NCBI RefSeq assembly: GCF_041361465.1
Contig: NZ_JBGKAC010000001.1
Coordinates: 930,001 to 994,000, forward strand
Length of the DNA: 64,000 nucleotides
Origin: Halobaculum sp. MBLA0143
GTDB taxonomy: Archaea; Halobacteriota; Halobacteria; Halobacteriales; Haloferacaceae
Direction of reading: 5' to 3'
In this document: positions 35,315 to 43,945 of the stretch, piece after piece
How the letters are laid out: each line of letters begins with the position of its first letter
How positions within the stretch are numbered: the first letter of the stretch is position 1
The notes under the pieces: generated by a model
Seen by the model: the letters and a program-made list of their open reading frames with translations, nothing else
What the model was told of the DNA's origin: nothing
Database searches by the model: none
Made by a program: the position numbers and the translations under genes

Positions 35315-36828
35315 GCGAGACGGGCGACGACGACTGGTTCGAGAAGGCGCTGCGGGACGACGGCGACGACGAGGAGACGGACTCGACGGACGAGCCGGAG
35401 ACGGACGCGTCGGTCGACGACGAACCGTTCGACGGGGACCCGTCCGACGACCCAGACGGCGGCGACGCAGGCGGCGACCCGGACTCGTTCGGCGACGAGT
35501 CGGACGAGGACGGTTCGTTCGGTGACGCCGGTGACGGTGGCGACCCCGGAGAGGACCCGTTCGGTGGGGCGAGCGGCGACGGCACTGACGACGTGGACGG
35601 TGGACCGTACGGTACCGAAATCGACGACACAGACGACGATCCGCTCGGTGGCACGAACGACGCAGACGGCGACACCGACGACGACCCGTTCGGCGGCGTC
35701 CAGGGTGACAGCGGAAACGACGCGAACGGAGACCCATTCGGTGGGACTCGGGACGACAGCAGCGACGACACGAACGCCGATCCGTTGGGCGGCGCTCGGG
35801 GTGACACCGGCAACGGCGCGAACGGCGATCCGTTCGACGGGGTCCAGGGCGGCAGCGAGAGCGACGCGAACGGCGACGGGCCCAGCGAGTTGTCCGAGGG
35901 TGGCGGGGGTAGCGCGGATCCGTTCGGCGGCGTCCGAGCCGGCGACGACGGCGGGTCGCTCGGCGGCGGAGGCGACGGGAGCGGCGCCGGCGGCACGGAC
36001 CCGTTCGGCGGGGCACAGCCGTCGGCCGGTGACGGTGACGACCCGTTCGGCGAGGGGTTCGGCGCGGCGATGGGCGGCGCGGTCGGCGGCGGCGGGGAGT
36101 CGGAGTTCGACGAGGAGGACTTCGAGTCGGACATCGACCGGCTCGACGTCGGGATCGATGGGTTAGACGACATGATCCTCGGTGGGGTTCCCGTGCGGTC
36201 GCTCATGACCGTCATCGGCAGCGCCGGGACGGGGAAGACCACCTTCGGGCTCCAGTTCCTCCAGCGGGCGATGGAGGAGGGCGGCAACGGCGTGTACATC
36301 ACCTTAGAGGAGACAGAAGACGCGATCATCTCGACGGCAGAAGAGAAGGGGTGGCCGTTCGAGGAGTACGTCGTCGACAACAAGCTGACCGTGGTTGCGA
36401 TGGACCCGATCGAGATGGCCAACAGCTTGGACTCCATCCGGGGTGACATCTCCCGGCTCGTCAACGACTTCGGCGCAGACCGGCTCGTCTTGGACTCCGT
36501 GTCGTTGTTGGAGATGATGTACGACCACCCGGCGAAGCGGCGCTCGGAGGTGTTCGACTTCGCTCGCTCGCTCAAGCGGGCGGGGGTGACGACGATGCTG
36601 ACCTCCGAGGCGAACGCGGACAACCCCTACCAGTCCCGTCACGGGCTCGTGGAGTACCTCGTCGACGCGGTGTTCGTCCTCCAGTACGTCCGGCCGAACG
36701 ACTTCCAGGAGACGCGGCTGGCCGTCGAGATCCAGAAGATCCGCGACGCCAACCACTCCCGGGAGACGAAGCCGTACGACATCACCGACGAGGGAATCTC
36801 CGTCTACCGCCAGGCCAACATCTTCTGA
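35311..36828 (+). CDS. KaiC-like RecA ATPase with acidic DPFGG-repeat N-terminus
   Basis: The protein has 505 residues, starting at GTG 35311. Residues 1-265 are low-complexity Asp/Gly with nine DPF/DPL units (DPFGG, DPLGG, DPFDG) spaced about 15-40 residues apart. The folded part is a single KaiC/RadA-like domain: DRLDVGIDGLDDMILGGVPV, Walker A GSAGTGKTT (about 303-311), VYITLEETEDAIISTAEEKG and Walker B RLVLDSVSLLE (about 390). YQSRHGLVEYLVDAVFVLQY and EIQKIRDANHSRETKPYDIT close it. KaiC-like proteins act in signalling, motility or timing. No arl/fla genes lie nearby. Confidence 0.85.
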   Translation: MSETGDDDWFEKALRDDGDDEETDSTDEPETDASVDDEPFDGDPSDDPDGGDAGGDPDSFGDESDEDGSFGDAGDGGDPGEDPFGGASGDGTDDVDGGPYGTEIDDTDDDPLGGTNDADGDTDDDPFGGVQGDSGNDANGDPFGGTRDDSSDDTNADPLGGARGDTGNGANGDPFDGVQGGSESDANGDGPSELSEGGGGSADPFGGVRAGDDGGSLGGGGDGSGAGGTDPFGGAQPSAGDGDDPFGEGFGAAMGGAVGGGGESEFDEEDFESDIDRLDVGIDGLDDMILGGVPVRSLMTVIGSAGTGKTTFGLQFLQRAMEEGGNGVYITLEETEDAIISTAEEKGWPFEEYVVDNKLTVVAMDPIEMANSLDSIRGDISRLVNDFGADRLVLDSVSLLEMMYDHPAKRRSEVFDFARSLKRAGVTTMLTSEANADNPYQSRHGLVEYLVDAVFVLQYVRPNDFQETRLAVEIQKIRDANHSRETKPYDITDEGISVYRQANIF

Positions 36829-36875
36829 GACCGTCCGCCGACGACGCTCCGTCTGCCGGCTGGGTACGGACGGGA

Positions 36876-37307
36876 CTACCGGACGACGGTGACGGGGACG
36901 GGCGAGCGCCGCACCACGCGTTCGGCCTCGCTGCCGAGAACGAGTCGAGAGACACCGGTCCGGCCGTGGCTGCCGACGACGACGTGGTCCACGTCGGCCG
37001 CTCCGGCGTGCTCGACGATCGTCGCGGCGGGCTTCCCCACGGCCGTCTCCGTCTCGATCCGGCCGGTCACGCCGTCTCGGACGCGGTCGACGCCGTCCGC
37101 GAGCGTCGCCTCGGCGTCGGTGCGGGCCTCCTCGTACCACTCCTCGGCCGCGCTGGGGACGGTCGACGTGGGCGCGTAGCCCCCGCGCGTCGGGTCGACG
37201 ACGTACAACAGTCTGAAGACGGCGTCTGGCCACTCCGTTGCGGCGAACTCCAGTGCCGCCACGGCCCGTTCACTGCCGTCGAATCCCACGAGGACGCTGT
37301 CCGTCAC
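36876..37307 (-). CDS. universal stress protein (UspA family)
   Basis: This 143-residue protein starts at GTG 37307 (VTDSVLVGFDGSERAVAALE). The family ends with the ATP-binding signature VVVGSHGRTGVSRLVLGSEA, followed by ERVVRRSPVPVTVVR, which is the G-2x-G-9x-G(S/T) type of ATP-binding UspA proteins. The start of the open frame is 11 codons upstream and does not fit. It stands alone and is probably soluble. Physiological role is not determinable. Confidence 0.9.
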   Translation of the reverse strand: MTDSVLVGFDGSERAVAALEFAATEWPDAVFRLLYVVDPTRGGYAPTSTVPSAAEEWYEEARTDAEATLADGVDRVRDGVTGRIETETAVGKPAATIVEHAGAADVDHVVVGSHGRTGVSRLVLGSEAERVVRRSPVPVTVVR

Positions 37308-37406
37308 GCTCGTCGGTACGCGCCGAGGTGACAAAACCACACCGTCGACCCCGAGAGGTGAGCCGCTCCCGTGCCGGACGACACGTGTCGCGGGTCGAGT
37401 CGCAGG

Positions 37407-39305
37407 TCAGTCCCCGTGGCGGACGACACACACCGGGAGCCCGGTCAGTTCCACCGGCTCGGAGTTGTCCGGACTGTACACCACCATCTGCCCGGTCTCC
37501 ATGTACGGCACCTTCGACGCGAGCGACGGCGGGACGTTGACGCTGTCGATGGCGTCCTCGTCGCCGAGGTTGAGCACGAGTCGGGTGTTCACCTGTTTGA
37601 ACACGGAGTCGGCGATGTCCTGTGGGTCTTGGGTGACGAGAAACAGCCCGAGTCGTTCCTTGCGGCCCTGTTTGGCGGCCTCCGTGAACGTCTGGATCAC
37701 CTTCCGGGCCTGGACCGTCTCGGCGTCCGTGAGGAAGTTGTGGGCCTCGTCCATCCCGAGCACGAGCGGGGTCTCGGCGATCCGGTCGCTCCCGGGGTCG
37801 TTCGACAGTTTGTCGTCGACGAGCAGCGTCGCCACTGCGAGCACGAACGTCTCCTTCGCTCGCGAGGTGGAGAGGTGGTACGTCGGCACGACCGTCACGC
37901 CGCCCGGGCGGACGAGCTCCGTGTCCAGCTCCGTGATCGGACGGGCGTCCTGGTCGAAGATCCCTCGCGGGACCGATCGGACCCGGCGCGTCACGGCGTC
38001 GAACGTCGCCTCGTGGACTCGGCCTCGCTCGTCGAGCTCCTCGCGCAGCGCGGGGTCGTCCAGGAACCGGAGGAACTCCTCGTAGGTGCCGTCGTCGTAG
38101 TTGCGGAAGAACCGGTCGAGCAGGTGCCGGAGCGCGCCGTACTGGTTGTCGTTGAGCGAGGCGCCGGCGATCAGCCACGGCATGTCGTACTCGTCGACGA
38201 CGGAGAAAGGGATCGTGAACGGCACCTGTTCGGCGCGGTGAGCGTCGCCGGAGTAGGAGACGCCCGCCTCCTGCGGGACGAGCGCGAGCGTGTCGTCGTG
38301 GCCACCGTAGGCGATGTCCTCTCGGTCGAGCCGGCGAGCCCAGTCGTCGCCGACGGCCGGGTTGTCGTCGTGGAGCTGGGCGTACTCGTCTTGCGGGTCG
38401 AACACGACGACCGCAGTCTGGGCGTCCCGACCGTCGTCCATCTCGTAGCGCCGCCCGACGTACTGTCTGAGGACGTTCTTCGCGGCGTGGGTCTTGCCCG
38501 ACCCCGTGCCGCCGGCCACGAGCGTGTGCCGGAACACGAGCGGGTCGCCGGCCTCGTCGGCGTCGTCCAGTCGGTAGTCCACCGTCGGTGGCCGTGTCGC
38601 CGTCTTCACCTTCTCGCCGCCGACGGAGAGGTGTCCGAGGAACACCCCCTCCGTCGGGATGTCCAAGCCGGTCTTGATCTGGTCTGCGTCCGTCGCCTCC
38701 CGGACGGTCGCGCCGGGCTTGGGAACCCGGTCGACCATCCGCCGGGAGAGCCCGCCGTCTTCCGGGAACAACACCGCGCCGGGCTCCAACTCCGCGAGGA
38801 ACTTGTAGTCGCGCTCGTCGAAGGCGTCGCCGTCGGTGAGCCGCCGGCGGGTGGTCAGCTGGGTAGCGTCGTCCGTCTGGAACTCTTGGGCGTACTCCAG
38901 CCCGGTGATGCGAGCGAACAGCTCTTCGTCGTCCGGGTACGGCACGATCAGGTACCGCCCCAGTCGGACGGACTCCCGGTTGCCCGCCTCCACGAACGCC
39001 CGCAGCGTGGTGTCTTCGCCGTCCTCCGTCACCCGGAGTCCACCGGAGACGACGACGGAGCCGACGGCGTCTGCGGACTGCCCGCCCGTCGGCTCCACGC
39101 CGTCGTACTCCCCGAACTGGTCGTCGTCCGCCTCCGTCACCCCGCCGTCGGCGGTCGACGGCGTGTCACGCCCGCCCCCTCCGTCGTGCCCGTCGCGCTC
39201 GGTGTCGTCGCCGTCACCGGCGGGCTCGTCGCCGTCTCGCGGTCCCTCGTCGTCGCCCGCGAACTGTTCGAAGTTGCCCAGATCCGAGTTCCCGCTGTCT
39301 GTCAC
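37407..39305 (-). CDS. HerA-type ATP-binding DNA translocase
   Basis: This 632-residue protein starts at GTG 39305 (VTDSGNSDLGNFEQFAGDDE). After an acidic leader (1-75), residues 80-240 resemble the HAS-barrel (LIVPYPDDEELFARITGLEY). The ATPase has Walker A GGTGSGKT (265-272), VVVFDPQDEYAQLHDDNPAV, a hallmark of HerA, then VLGMDEAHNFLTDAETVQAR and LFLVTQDPQDIADSVFKQVN. HerA with NurA resects DNA ends in archaea. Neither NurA nor Mre11/Rad50 is adjacent here. The 120-codon upstream extension of the frame lies antisense to the next gene and is not coding. Confidence 0.87.
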   Translation of the reverse strand: MTDSGNSDLGNFEQFAGDDEGPRDGDEPAGDGDDTERDGHDGGGGRDTPSTADGGVTEADDDQFGEYDGVEPTGGQSADAVGSVVVSGGLRVTEDGEDTTLRAFVEAGNRESVRLGRYLIVPYPDDEELFARITGLEYAQEFQTDDATQLTTRRRLTDGDAFDERDYKFLAELEPGAVLFPEDGGLSRRMVDRVPKPGATVREATDADQIKTGLDIPTEGVFLGHLSVGGEKVKTATRPPTVDYRLDDADEAGDPLVFRHTLVAGGTGSGKTHAAKNVLRQYVGRRYEMDDGRDAQTAVVVFDPQDEYAQLHDDNPAVGDDWARRLDREDIAYGGHDDTLALVPQEAGVSYSGDAHRAEQVPFTIPFSVVDEYDMPWLIAGASLNDNQYGALRHLLDRFFRNYDDGTYEEFLRFLDDPALREELDERGRVHEATFDAVTRRVRSVPRGIFDQDARPITELDTELVRPGGVTVVPTYHLSTSRAKETFVLAVATLLVDDKLSNDPGSDRIAETPLVLGMDEAHNFLTDAETVQARKVIQTFTEAAKQGRKERLGLFLVTQDPQDIADSVFKQVNTRLVLNLGDEDAIDSVNVPPSLASKVPYMETGQMVVYSPDNSEPVELTGLPVCVVRHGD

Positions 39306-39405
39306 GACACGCGATTGGTCCCCTACCGAGGTAAATGGTTGCCGCACTGGTCGTTTCCTCCAGACTCCGACAAGGGTAAACCCCGCCACGAGGTAGACGG
39401 GAGCG

Positions 39406-41151
39406 ATGAGCGACGGGTCACTCGAAGACACGCCGACGCCGGACGACACGGCGGCTGCCCCGGCGCCGTCGAACCCGGCCGGCGAGGGCGACGTGACGGT
39501 CGTCGGCACCGCACACGTCTCCCAGGAGTCCGTCACGGAGGTCGAAGACACTCTGGCGGAGGAACGCCCCGACATCGTCGCGGTGGAGCTCGACGAGGGG
39601 CGGTACCGACAGATGCGCGGCGGGACCCCCGACGACTTGGAGCCGGGGGACCTGCTGGGCGGCAACACCGTGTTCCAGTTTCTGGCCTACTGGATGCTGT
39701 CGTACGTCCAGAGCCGGATGGGCGACCGGTTCGACATCGAGCCCGGGGCAGAACAGCTCGCGGCGATCGAGACCGCAGAGGAACTCGGCGTCGGGGTCGC
39801 CCTGGTCGACCGAGAGATCGACACGACGATCCAACGGTTCTGGGCGCGGCTCGGGCTCGTCGCCAAGTTCCGGATGCTCGGCGGGCTCGCCTTCGGGGTG
39901 ACCGACCCCCGGATCGCTGGCGTGACGTTCGGGCTGGCCGCCGGGCTGTTCCTGGGCCCGCTGATCGGTGTGTTCGGCGGTAGCCTCGGGATCGGCGCCG
40001 GCGTGCTCGGCGTGGCGGCGACCGCCGCGCTCGCGGCCGGCGTCGCCGGCTACCTCGGGGTCGAACTCGTCTCGGCGTTCGGCGACGCGCTCCCCGGGGT
40101 ACGTTCCTCGGACGACCTGCTCGCGGGCGGGCTGATCGGCGCCGGCGCGGCCGTGTTCGTCGCCGTCTCCGGCGTCGGTGTCGAGTTGGTGACCGGCACG
40201 CTCGGCGGCTTCCCGGTGACGGCGGTCGGCTCGCTGTCGCTCGGGATCACCGCCGGCGTCGCCGTCGGAACGCTCGCGGGTGTCCTCGTCGACGCGCTCG
40301 GCGTCGGACTCGCAGAGGAGGCCGACGAGGAGCTCGAGGAGTTCGACCCCGCGGAGCTGACGGACGGCGACGTGGTGTCGGCGATGATGGAGGAGTTCCG
40401 CGCGTTCTCGCCGGGCGGCGCGGAGGCGTTGATCGACGAACGCGACGCCTACATCGCGCACAACCTCGTCGACCTCCGGGAGGCGGGCTACGACGTGGTC
40501 GCGGTCGTGGGTGCGGGTCACCGCGCCGGCGTGGAGTCGTACCTCGAAGACCCGAGCGGGCTGCCGGCGATGGAGTCGCTCGTCGGCGAGGCCGACTCCG
40601 GTGGCGTGCCGTGGGGGAAGCTGATCGGCTTCGGGATCACCGCCGCCTTCGTCGGCTTCTTCGTCCTGCTCGCGATGGCGGGCGTCCGGAACACGGAGCT
40701 GTTGCGGCTGTTCGCGGCGTGGTTCCTCATCAACGGCGTGTTCGCGGCCGGGCTGGCGAAGCTGGCGGGCGCGCGGTGGCGGTCGGCGGGCGTCGGCGGG
40801 CTCGTCGCCTGGATGACCTCGGTCAACCCGTTGCTCGCACCCGGGTGGTTCACGGGCTACGTGGAACTGCGCCACCTCACCGTCAACGTCTCCGACGTCG
40901 GCACGCTGAACGAACTGTTGTCCGACGAGACGCGACCGCTCCGGGAGATCGTCGCCGACATGTTGGACGTCCCGTTGTTCCGGCTGATCGTCGTCGTCGC
41001 CATGACGAACGTCGGCAGCGTGATCGCCAGCGTGCTGTTCGCGGCGTACGTTCTGCCGGCGTTCTCGGCGTCGTTGGACGCCGGCGTGGCGGAGCTGATG
41101 GTCCGCGGGGCGCGAAACAGCGCCGAACTGTTGTGGGGGGCGGTGGCGTGA
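39406..41151 (+). CDS. TraB/PrgY-family membrane protein
   Basis: This 581-residue protein starts at ATG 39406 (MSDGSLEDTPTPDDTAAAPA). The soluble TraB domain has VTVVGTAHVSQESVTEVEDT, DIVAVELDEGRYRQM and, after an insertion of transmembrane segments, VVAVVGAGHRAGVESYLEDP. There are roughly nine hydrophobic segments: an inserted set (about 155-300) and four at the C-terminus (about 405-580). Bacterial TraB/PrgY inhibits pheromone activity; archaeal homologues are uncharacterised. The stop overlaps the start of the following site-2-protease-like gene. Confidence 0.87.
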   Translation: MSDGSLEDTPTPDDTAAAPAPSNPAGEGDVTVVGTAHVSQESVTEVEDTLAEERPDIVAVELDEGRYRQMRGGTPDDLEPGDLLGGNTVFQFLAYWMLSYVQSRMGDRFDIEPGAEQLAAIETAEELGVGVALVDREIDTTIQRFWARLGLVAKFRMLGGLAFGVTDPRIAGVTFGLAAGLFLGPLIGVFGGSLGIGAGVLGVAATAALAAGVAGYLGVELVSAFGDALPGVRSSDDLLAGGLIGAGAAVFVAVSGVGVELVTGTLGGFPVTAVGSLSLGITAGVAVGTLAGVLVDALGVGLAEEADEELEEFDPAELTDGDVVSAMMEEFRAFSPGGAEALIDERDAYIAHNLVDLREAGYDVVAVVGAGHRAGVESYLEDPSGLPAMESLVGEADSGGVPWGKLIGFGITAAFVGFFVLLAMAGVRNTELLRLFAAWFLINGVFAAGLAKLAGARWRSAGVGGLVAWMTSVNPLLAPGWFTGYVELRHLTVNVSDVGTLNELLSDETRPLREIVADMLDVPLFRLIVVVAMTNVGSVIASVLFAAYVLPAFSASLDAGVAELMVRGARNSAELLWGAVA

Positions 41152-41801
41152 GCGGGCGGACGGCCGCGGCCGTCCAGTTCTCTCGGCGGGAACTCGCCGA
41201 CCTGGCGGTCGCCTGGATCGCCCTGAGTGTCGCATTCGGCGTGTTCTTCTACGGCGGCGGACGGCTGGTCGCGGAGACGCTCCGGGCCGGCCGGATCGGT
41301 CCGCTCGTCGAGATTACGACCCTATCGGCGCTGACGGCGGGAGTCGGTTTCCTGTTGCACGAACTCGGCCACAAGGTCGTCGCCGTCCGGTTCGGCCAAC
41401 GGGCCGCCTTCCGGGCGGACTACGGGATGCTGTTCCTGGCGGTCGTGTCCGCGCTCGCGGGGTTCCTGTTCGCGGCTCCGGGTGCGGTCCACCACAGCGG
41501 CCGGATCACCCGCCGGGAGCACGGCCTGATCGCGCTGGCCGGTCCGGTCGTCAACCTCGGGCTGGCGGCGTTGTTCTGTGGGCTGTGGATCGGCGGCGGC
41601 GCCGCCGACGTGACGATCCTCAGACAGATCGGTCAGTGGGGGCTGGCGGTCAACCTCGCGCTGGCGGCGTTCAACATGCTGCCGTTCGGCCCGTTGGACG
41701 GCGCGACGATCCGCGACTGGAGCACAGTCGTCTGGGTGGCGGTGACGCTGCCGGCCGTCGGGCTGGCGGCGTTGGTGTTGCTGGAGCTCAACCTCCTGTA
41801 G
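41148..41801 (+). CDS. M50/site-2-protease-like membrane metalloprotease
   Basis: This 217-residue membrane protein starts at a GTG overlapping the TraB stop (VSGRTAAAVQFSRRELADLA). Zinc motif HELGH is in VGFLLHELGHKVVAVRFG and the distal Asp is in NMLPFGPLDGATIRDWS, matching family M50 intramembrane proteases (HExxH and NxxPxxPLDG). About five helices. It is translationally coupled to TraB, so the two may act together. Its 3' end overlaps the EcfT gene by 14 bases on the other strand. Confidence 0.87.
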   Translation: MSGRTAAAVQFSRRELADLAVAWIALSVAFGVFFYGGGRLVAETLRAGRIGPLVEITTLSALTAGVGFLLHELGHKVVAVRFGQRAAFRADYGMLFLAVVSALAGFLFAAPGAVHHSGRITRREHGLIALAGPVVNLGLAALFCGLWIGGGAADVTILRQIGQWGLAVNLALAAFNMLPFGPLDGATIRDWSTVVWVAVTLPAVGLAALVLLELNLL

Positions 41802-42477
41802 CCGGGAGCACCGCCAGCGCAACCAACCCGGCCGCGACCCCGAGCCCGACGGCGTCGGCCGGACCGAATCGGAGCCTGGGGAGCGTCGGGTTCCAGGCGA
41901 GACACCGCACTCGGAGCGCGTCGGCCAGCCGGTCGGCCCGGCGGAGCGTCCGGACGAGACTCGTCGCCGTGAGCAGCCGCATCCGGTCGGCCAGGGGGCG
42001 TTCGGCGCCGAGTCGCAGCCGCATCGCCGCCCGGGTGGCCCGAAGCTCCCGGCGGATCAACGGGAGAAACCGGAACACGAGCCCGAGCGCGACCCCCAGG
42101 AGCCGTCCGGCACGGCCGGGGACGAGCCGTTGGACGGCCGCCTCCGACTCCCGGACGGGGGTCGTCCGGACGTACAGCGCGCCGACCGCGAGCAAGAGGA
42201 GGGTGCGGTAGCTCGCCAACGCCGGCCCGACGGCGTCCCCGGGGACGAGCCACGGCTCGCCCAGTCGGGCGGCCGCGAACGCCGGCCCGACGACCAGGAA
42301 CGGGGTGAGGAAGACGTACGGCCGCAGGAGCGCGACCGGCGACACGCCGACCGAGAAGACGGCGACGGCGACGAGCACGGTCGCGGTCGCCAGTCCCCGT
42401 GGCGTGGTGTGAGCGAAGACGGCCGCCGCGAACCCGGCCTGGAGTGCCAGCTTCGTCCGGGGGTCCAGCCGACTCAC
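41788..42477 (-). CDS. ECF transporter transmembrane subunit T (BioN/CbiQ type)
   Basis: This 229-residue protein starts at a GTG (MSRLDPRTKLALQAGFAAAV); DPRTKL is the EcfT signature at the start. There are five or six membrane segments. The coupling helix motifs with A-R-G type residues are here LRATRAAMRLRLGAERP and ADALRVRCLAWNPTLP. It forms an energy-coupling module with the ATPase upstream (four-base overlap) and the BioY subunit. EcfT couples ATP hydrolysis to substrate release by the S subunit. Third gene of the biotin-transport operon. Confidence 0.88.
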   Translation of the reverse strand: MSRLDPRTKLALQAGFAAAVFAHTTPRGLATATVLVAVAVFSVGVSPVALLRPYVFLTPFLVVGPAFAAARLGEPWLVPGDAVGPALASYRTLLLLAVGALYVRTTPVRESEAAVQRLVPGRAGRLLGVALGLVFRFLPLIRRELRATRAAMRLRLGAERPLADRMRLLTATSLVRTLRRADRLADALRVRCLAWNPTLPRLRFGPADAVGLGVAAGLVALAVLPATGG

Positions 42478-43223
42478 GGCTCTGGAACGGCGACTCCCAG
42501 CTCGGGCAGTCGGTCGCGGACGGCGGCGGGTGGGCCGGACGCGGCGACACGCCCGTCCGCGAGAACGGTGACACAGTCGACGGCCGAGAGCAGTCCACGG
42601 AGCTCGTGGGTGACGACGACGACGGTCGTCTCCGTGGCTGCGAGGTCGCGGACGTGTCCCAGCACGGCCTCGCGTGCGGGGGCGTCCAGCCCGACGAACG
42701 GCTCGTCTAAGATCAGGTGGTCCGGCTCCATCGCCAGGACGCCGGCGAGCGCCACCCGGGCGCGCTCGCCGCCCGAGAGCTCCGTCACCCGTTCCGTGCG
42801 GCGGTCGGTCATCCCGACCGTCTCCAGCGCCGTCGTCACGCGGGCGTCGACCGCCTCGGGGGTGAGGCCGAGATTCTCCGGGCCGAACGCCACGTCGGCA
42901 CCGACGGTGGCGGCGACGAGTTGGTCGCGGGGGTTCTGGAACACGACACCGACGGCCGTCCGGACGGCCGTCGGCTCCTCTGTCGGGTCGTGGCCGTCGA
43001 CGACGACGCGGCCGGCGTCCGGCGTCTCCAGCCCGACGAACAGTCGGACGAGAGTAGACTTCCCGGAGCCGTTCGGCCCGGCCAGCAGCCGGAACTGTCC
43101 GTCCGGGACGGACAACGACAGCCCGTCCAAGACGGGCTCGGTGTCGCCGTCTCGATCACCGTCCGGCGGCGCCAACAGGGAGCCGCCGTCGTAGCCGAAC
43201 ACGACGCCGTCGGCGCGCAACAC
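42474..43223 (-). CDS. ECF transporter ATP-binding protein (BioM type)
   Basis: This 249-residue ABC ATPase starts at GTG 43223 (MLRADGVVFGYDGGSLLAPP). Walker A is GPNGSGKSTLVRLF, the Q loop is VVFQNPRDQLVAATV, the signature is ELSGGERARVALAG, Walker B is LILDEPFVGLDAP and the H loop is VVTHEL. The FQNPxxQ loop is characteristic of ECF-type ATPases. It has a single ATPase gene, so the module would contain a homodimer. It lies between bioY and the EcfT gene, overlapping the latter. Confidence 0.9.
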   Translation of the reverse strand: MLRADGVVFGYDGGSLLAPPDGDRDGDTEPVLDGLSLSVPDGQFRLLAGPNGSGKSTLVRLFVGLETPDAGRVVVDGHDPTEEPTAVRTAVGVVFQNPRDQLVAATVGADVAFGPENLGLTPEAVDARVTTALETVGMTDRRTERVTELSGGERARVALAGVLAMEPDHLILDEPFVGLDAPAREAVLGHVRDLAATETTVVVVTHELRGLLSAVDCVTVLADGRVAASGPPAAVRDRLPELGVAVPEP

Positions 43224-43226
43224 GGC

Positions 43227-43811
43227 TCAGGCGGCCGCGATGGTGTCGCTGCGGACGATCCCGACGGCGGCGACGATCTTGACGGCCTCCATCGGCAGGA
43301 AGGCGACGACGCCGGCGGAGAAAGCGCCCGCGAGCCCGTAGTCGCCGAACAGCATCAGCCCGGCGACGCCGCCCCCGTAGACGACCGCGGTCGCCGCCAG
43401 CATCCCGGCGACGAGTGTCGTCGTGGACGCACGCCGGAAGTCACGCAGCCGCGGGCCGCGGTGGACGACGGCACCGACGGCGGCGGCCGCGAACGGGTAC
43501 GCCAGGAGGTACCCCCCGGTCGGACCCAGCAACGCGCCGAGTCCGGCGGAGCCGCCCGCGAACACCGGAACGCCGACCACGCCCGCCAGGAGGTAGACGG
43601 AGAGCGAGAACCCACCCCACAGCGGCCCGAGCATGATCCCGGCGAGGAACACGCCGAGCACCTGGAGCGTGACCGGGATCCCGGGAGCCAACGGGTTCGG
43701 GAAGGAGACGTACGCGAACCCGCCCATCAGCGCGGCGAACAGTGCCGTTCGGGCGAGGTTGGCGACCACCTCGTCCCCGACTGGATCGACCGACTCGTGC
43801 TCTGTCGACAT
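43227..43811 (-). CDS. bioY: biotin transporter substrate-binding subunit BioY
   Basis: BioY is the biotin-binding S component of an ECF transporter. From ATG 43811 the protein has 194 residues (MSTEHESVDPVGDEVVANLA). Six hydrophobic segments and the signatures FPNPLAPGIPVTLQVLGVFL, LGPLWGGFSLSVYLLAGVVG and GPTGGYLLAYPFAA are those of BioY. Three bases separate it from the ATPase gene. Upstream at 43,833-43,846 an AT-rich TAACGTTA palindrome sits about 28 bases from the ATG; it may be the TATA element, an operator, or both. Confidence 0.93.
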   Translation of the reverse strand: MSTEHESVDPVGDEVVANLARTALFAALMGGFAYVSFPNPLAPGIPVTLQVLGVFLAGIMLGPLWGGFSLSVYLLAGVVGVPVFAGGSAGLGALLGPTGGYLLAYPFAAAAVGAVVHRGPRLRDFRRASTTTLVAGMLAATAVVYGGGVAGLMLFGDYGLAGAFSAGVVAFLPMEAVKIVAAVGIVRSDTIAAA

Positions 43812-43945
43812 ACTGGGTCGTCCGCAGGAGCACCGATTAACGTTACGGAACGTCGAGTGGTTCGACAGCCGTCGTGACTCGGGCGAGATTCGCGCCGATC
43901 GGGGGTGGCCCAAGCTTGAAGAGGTGAGGGTGTGCCGAGAGGAAC

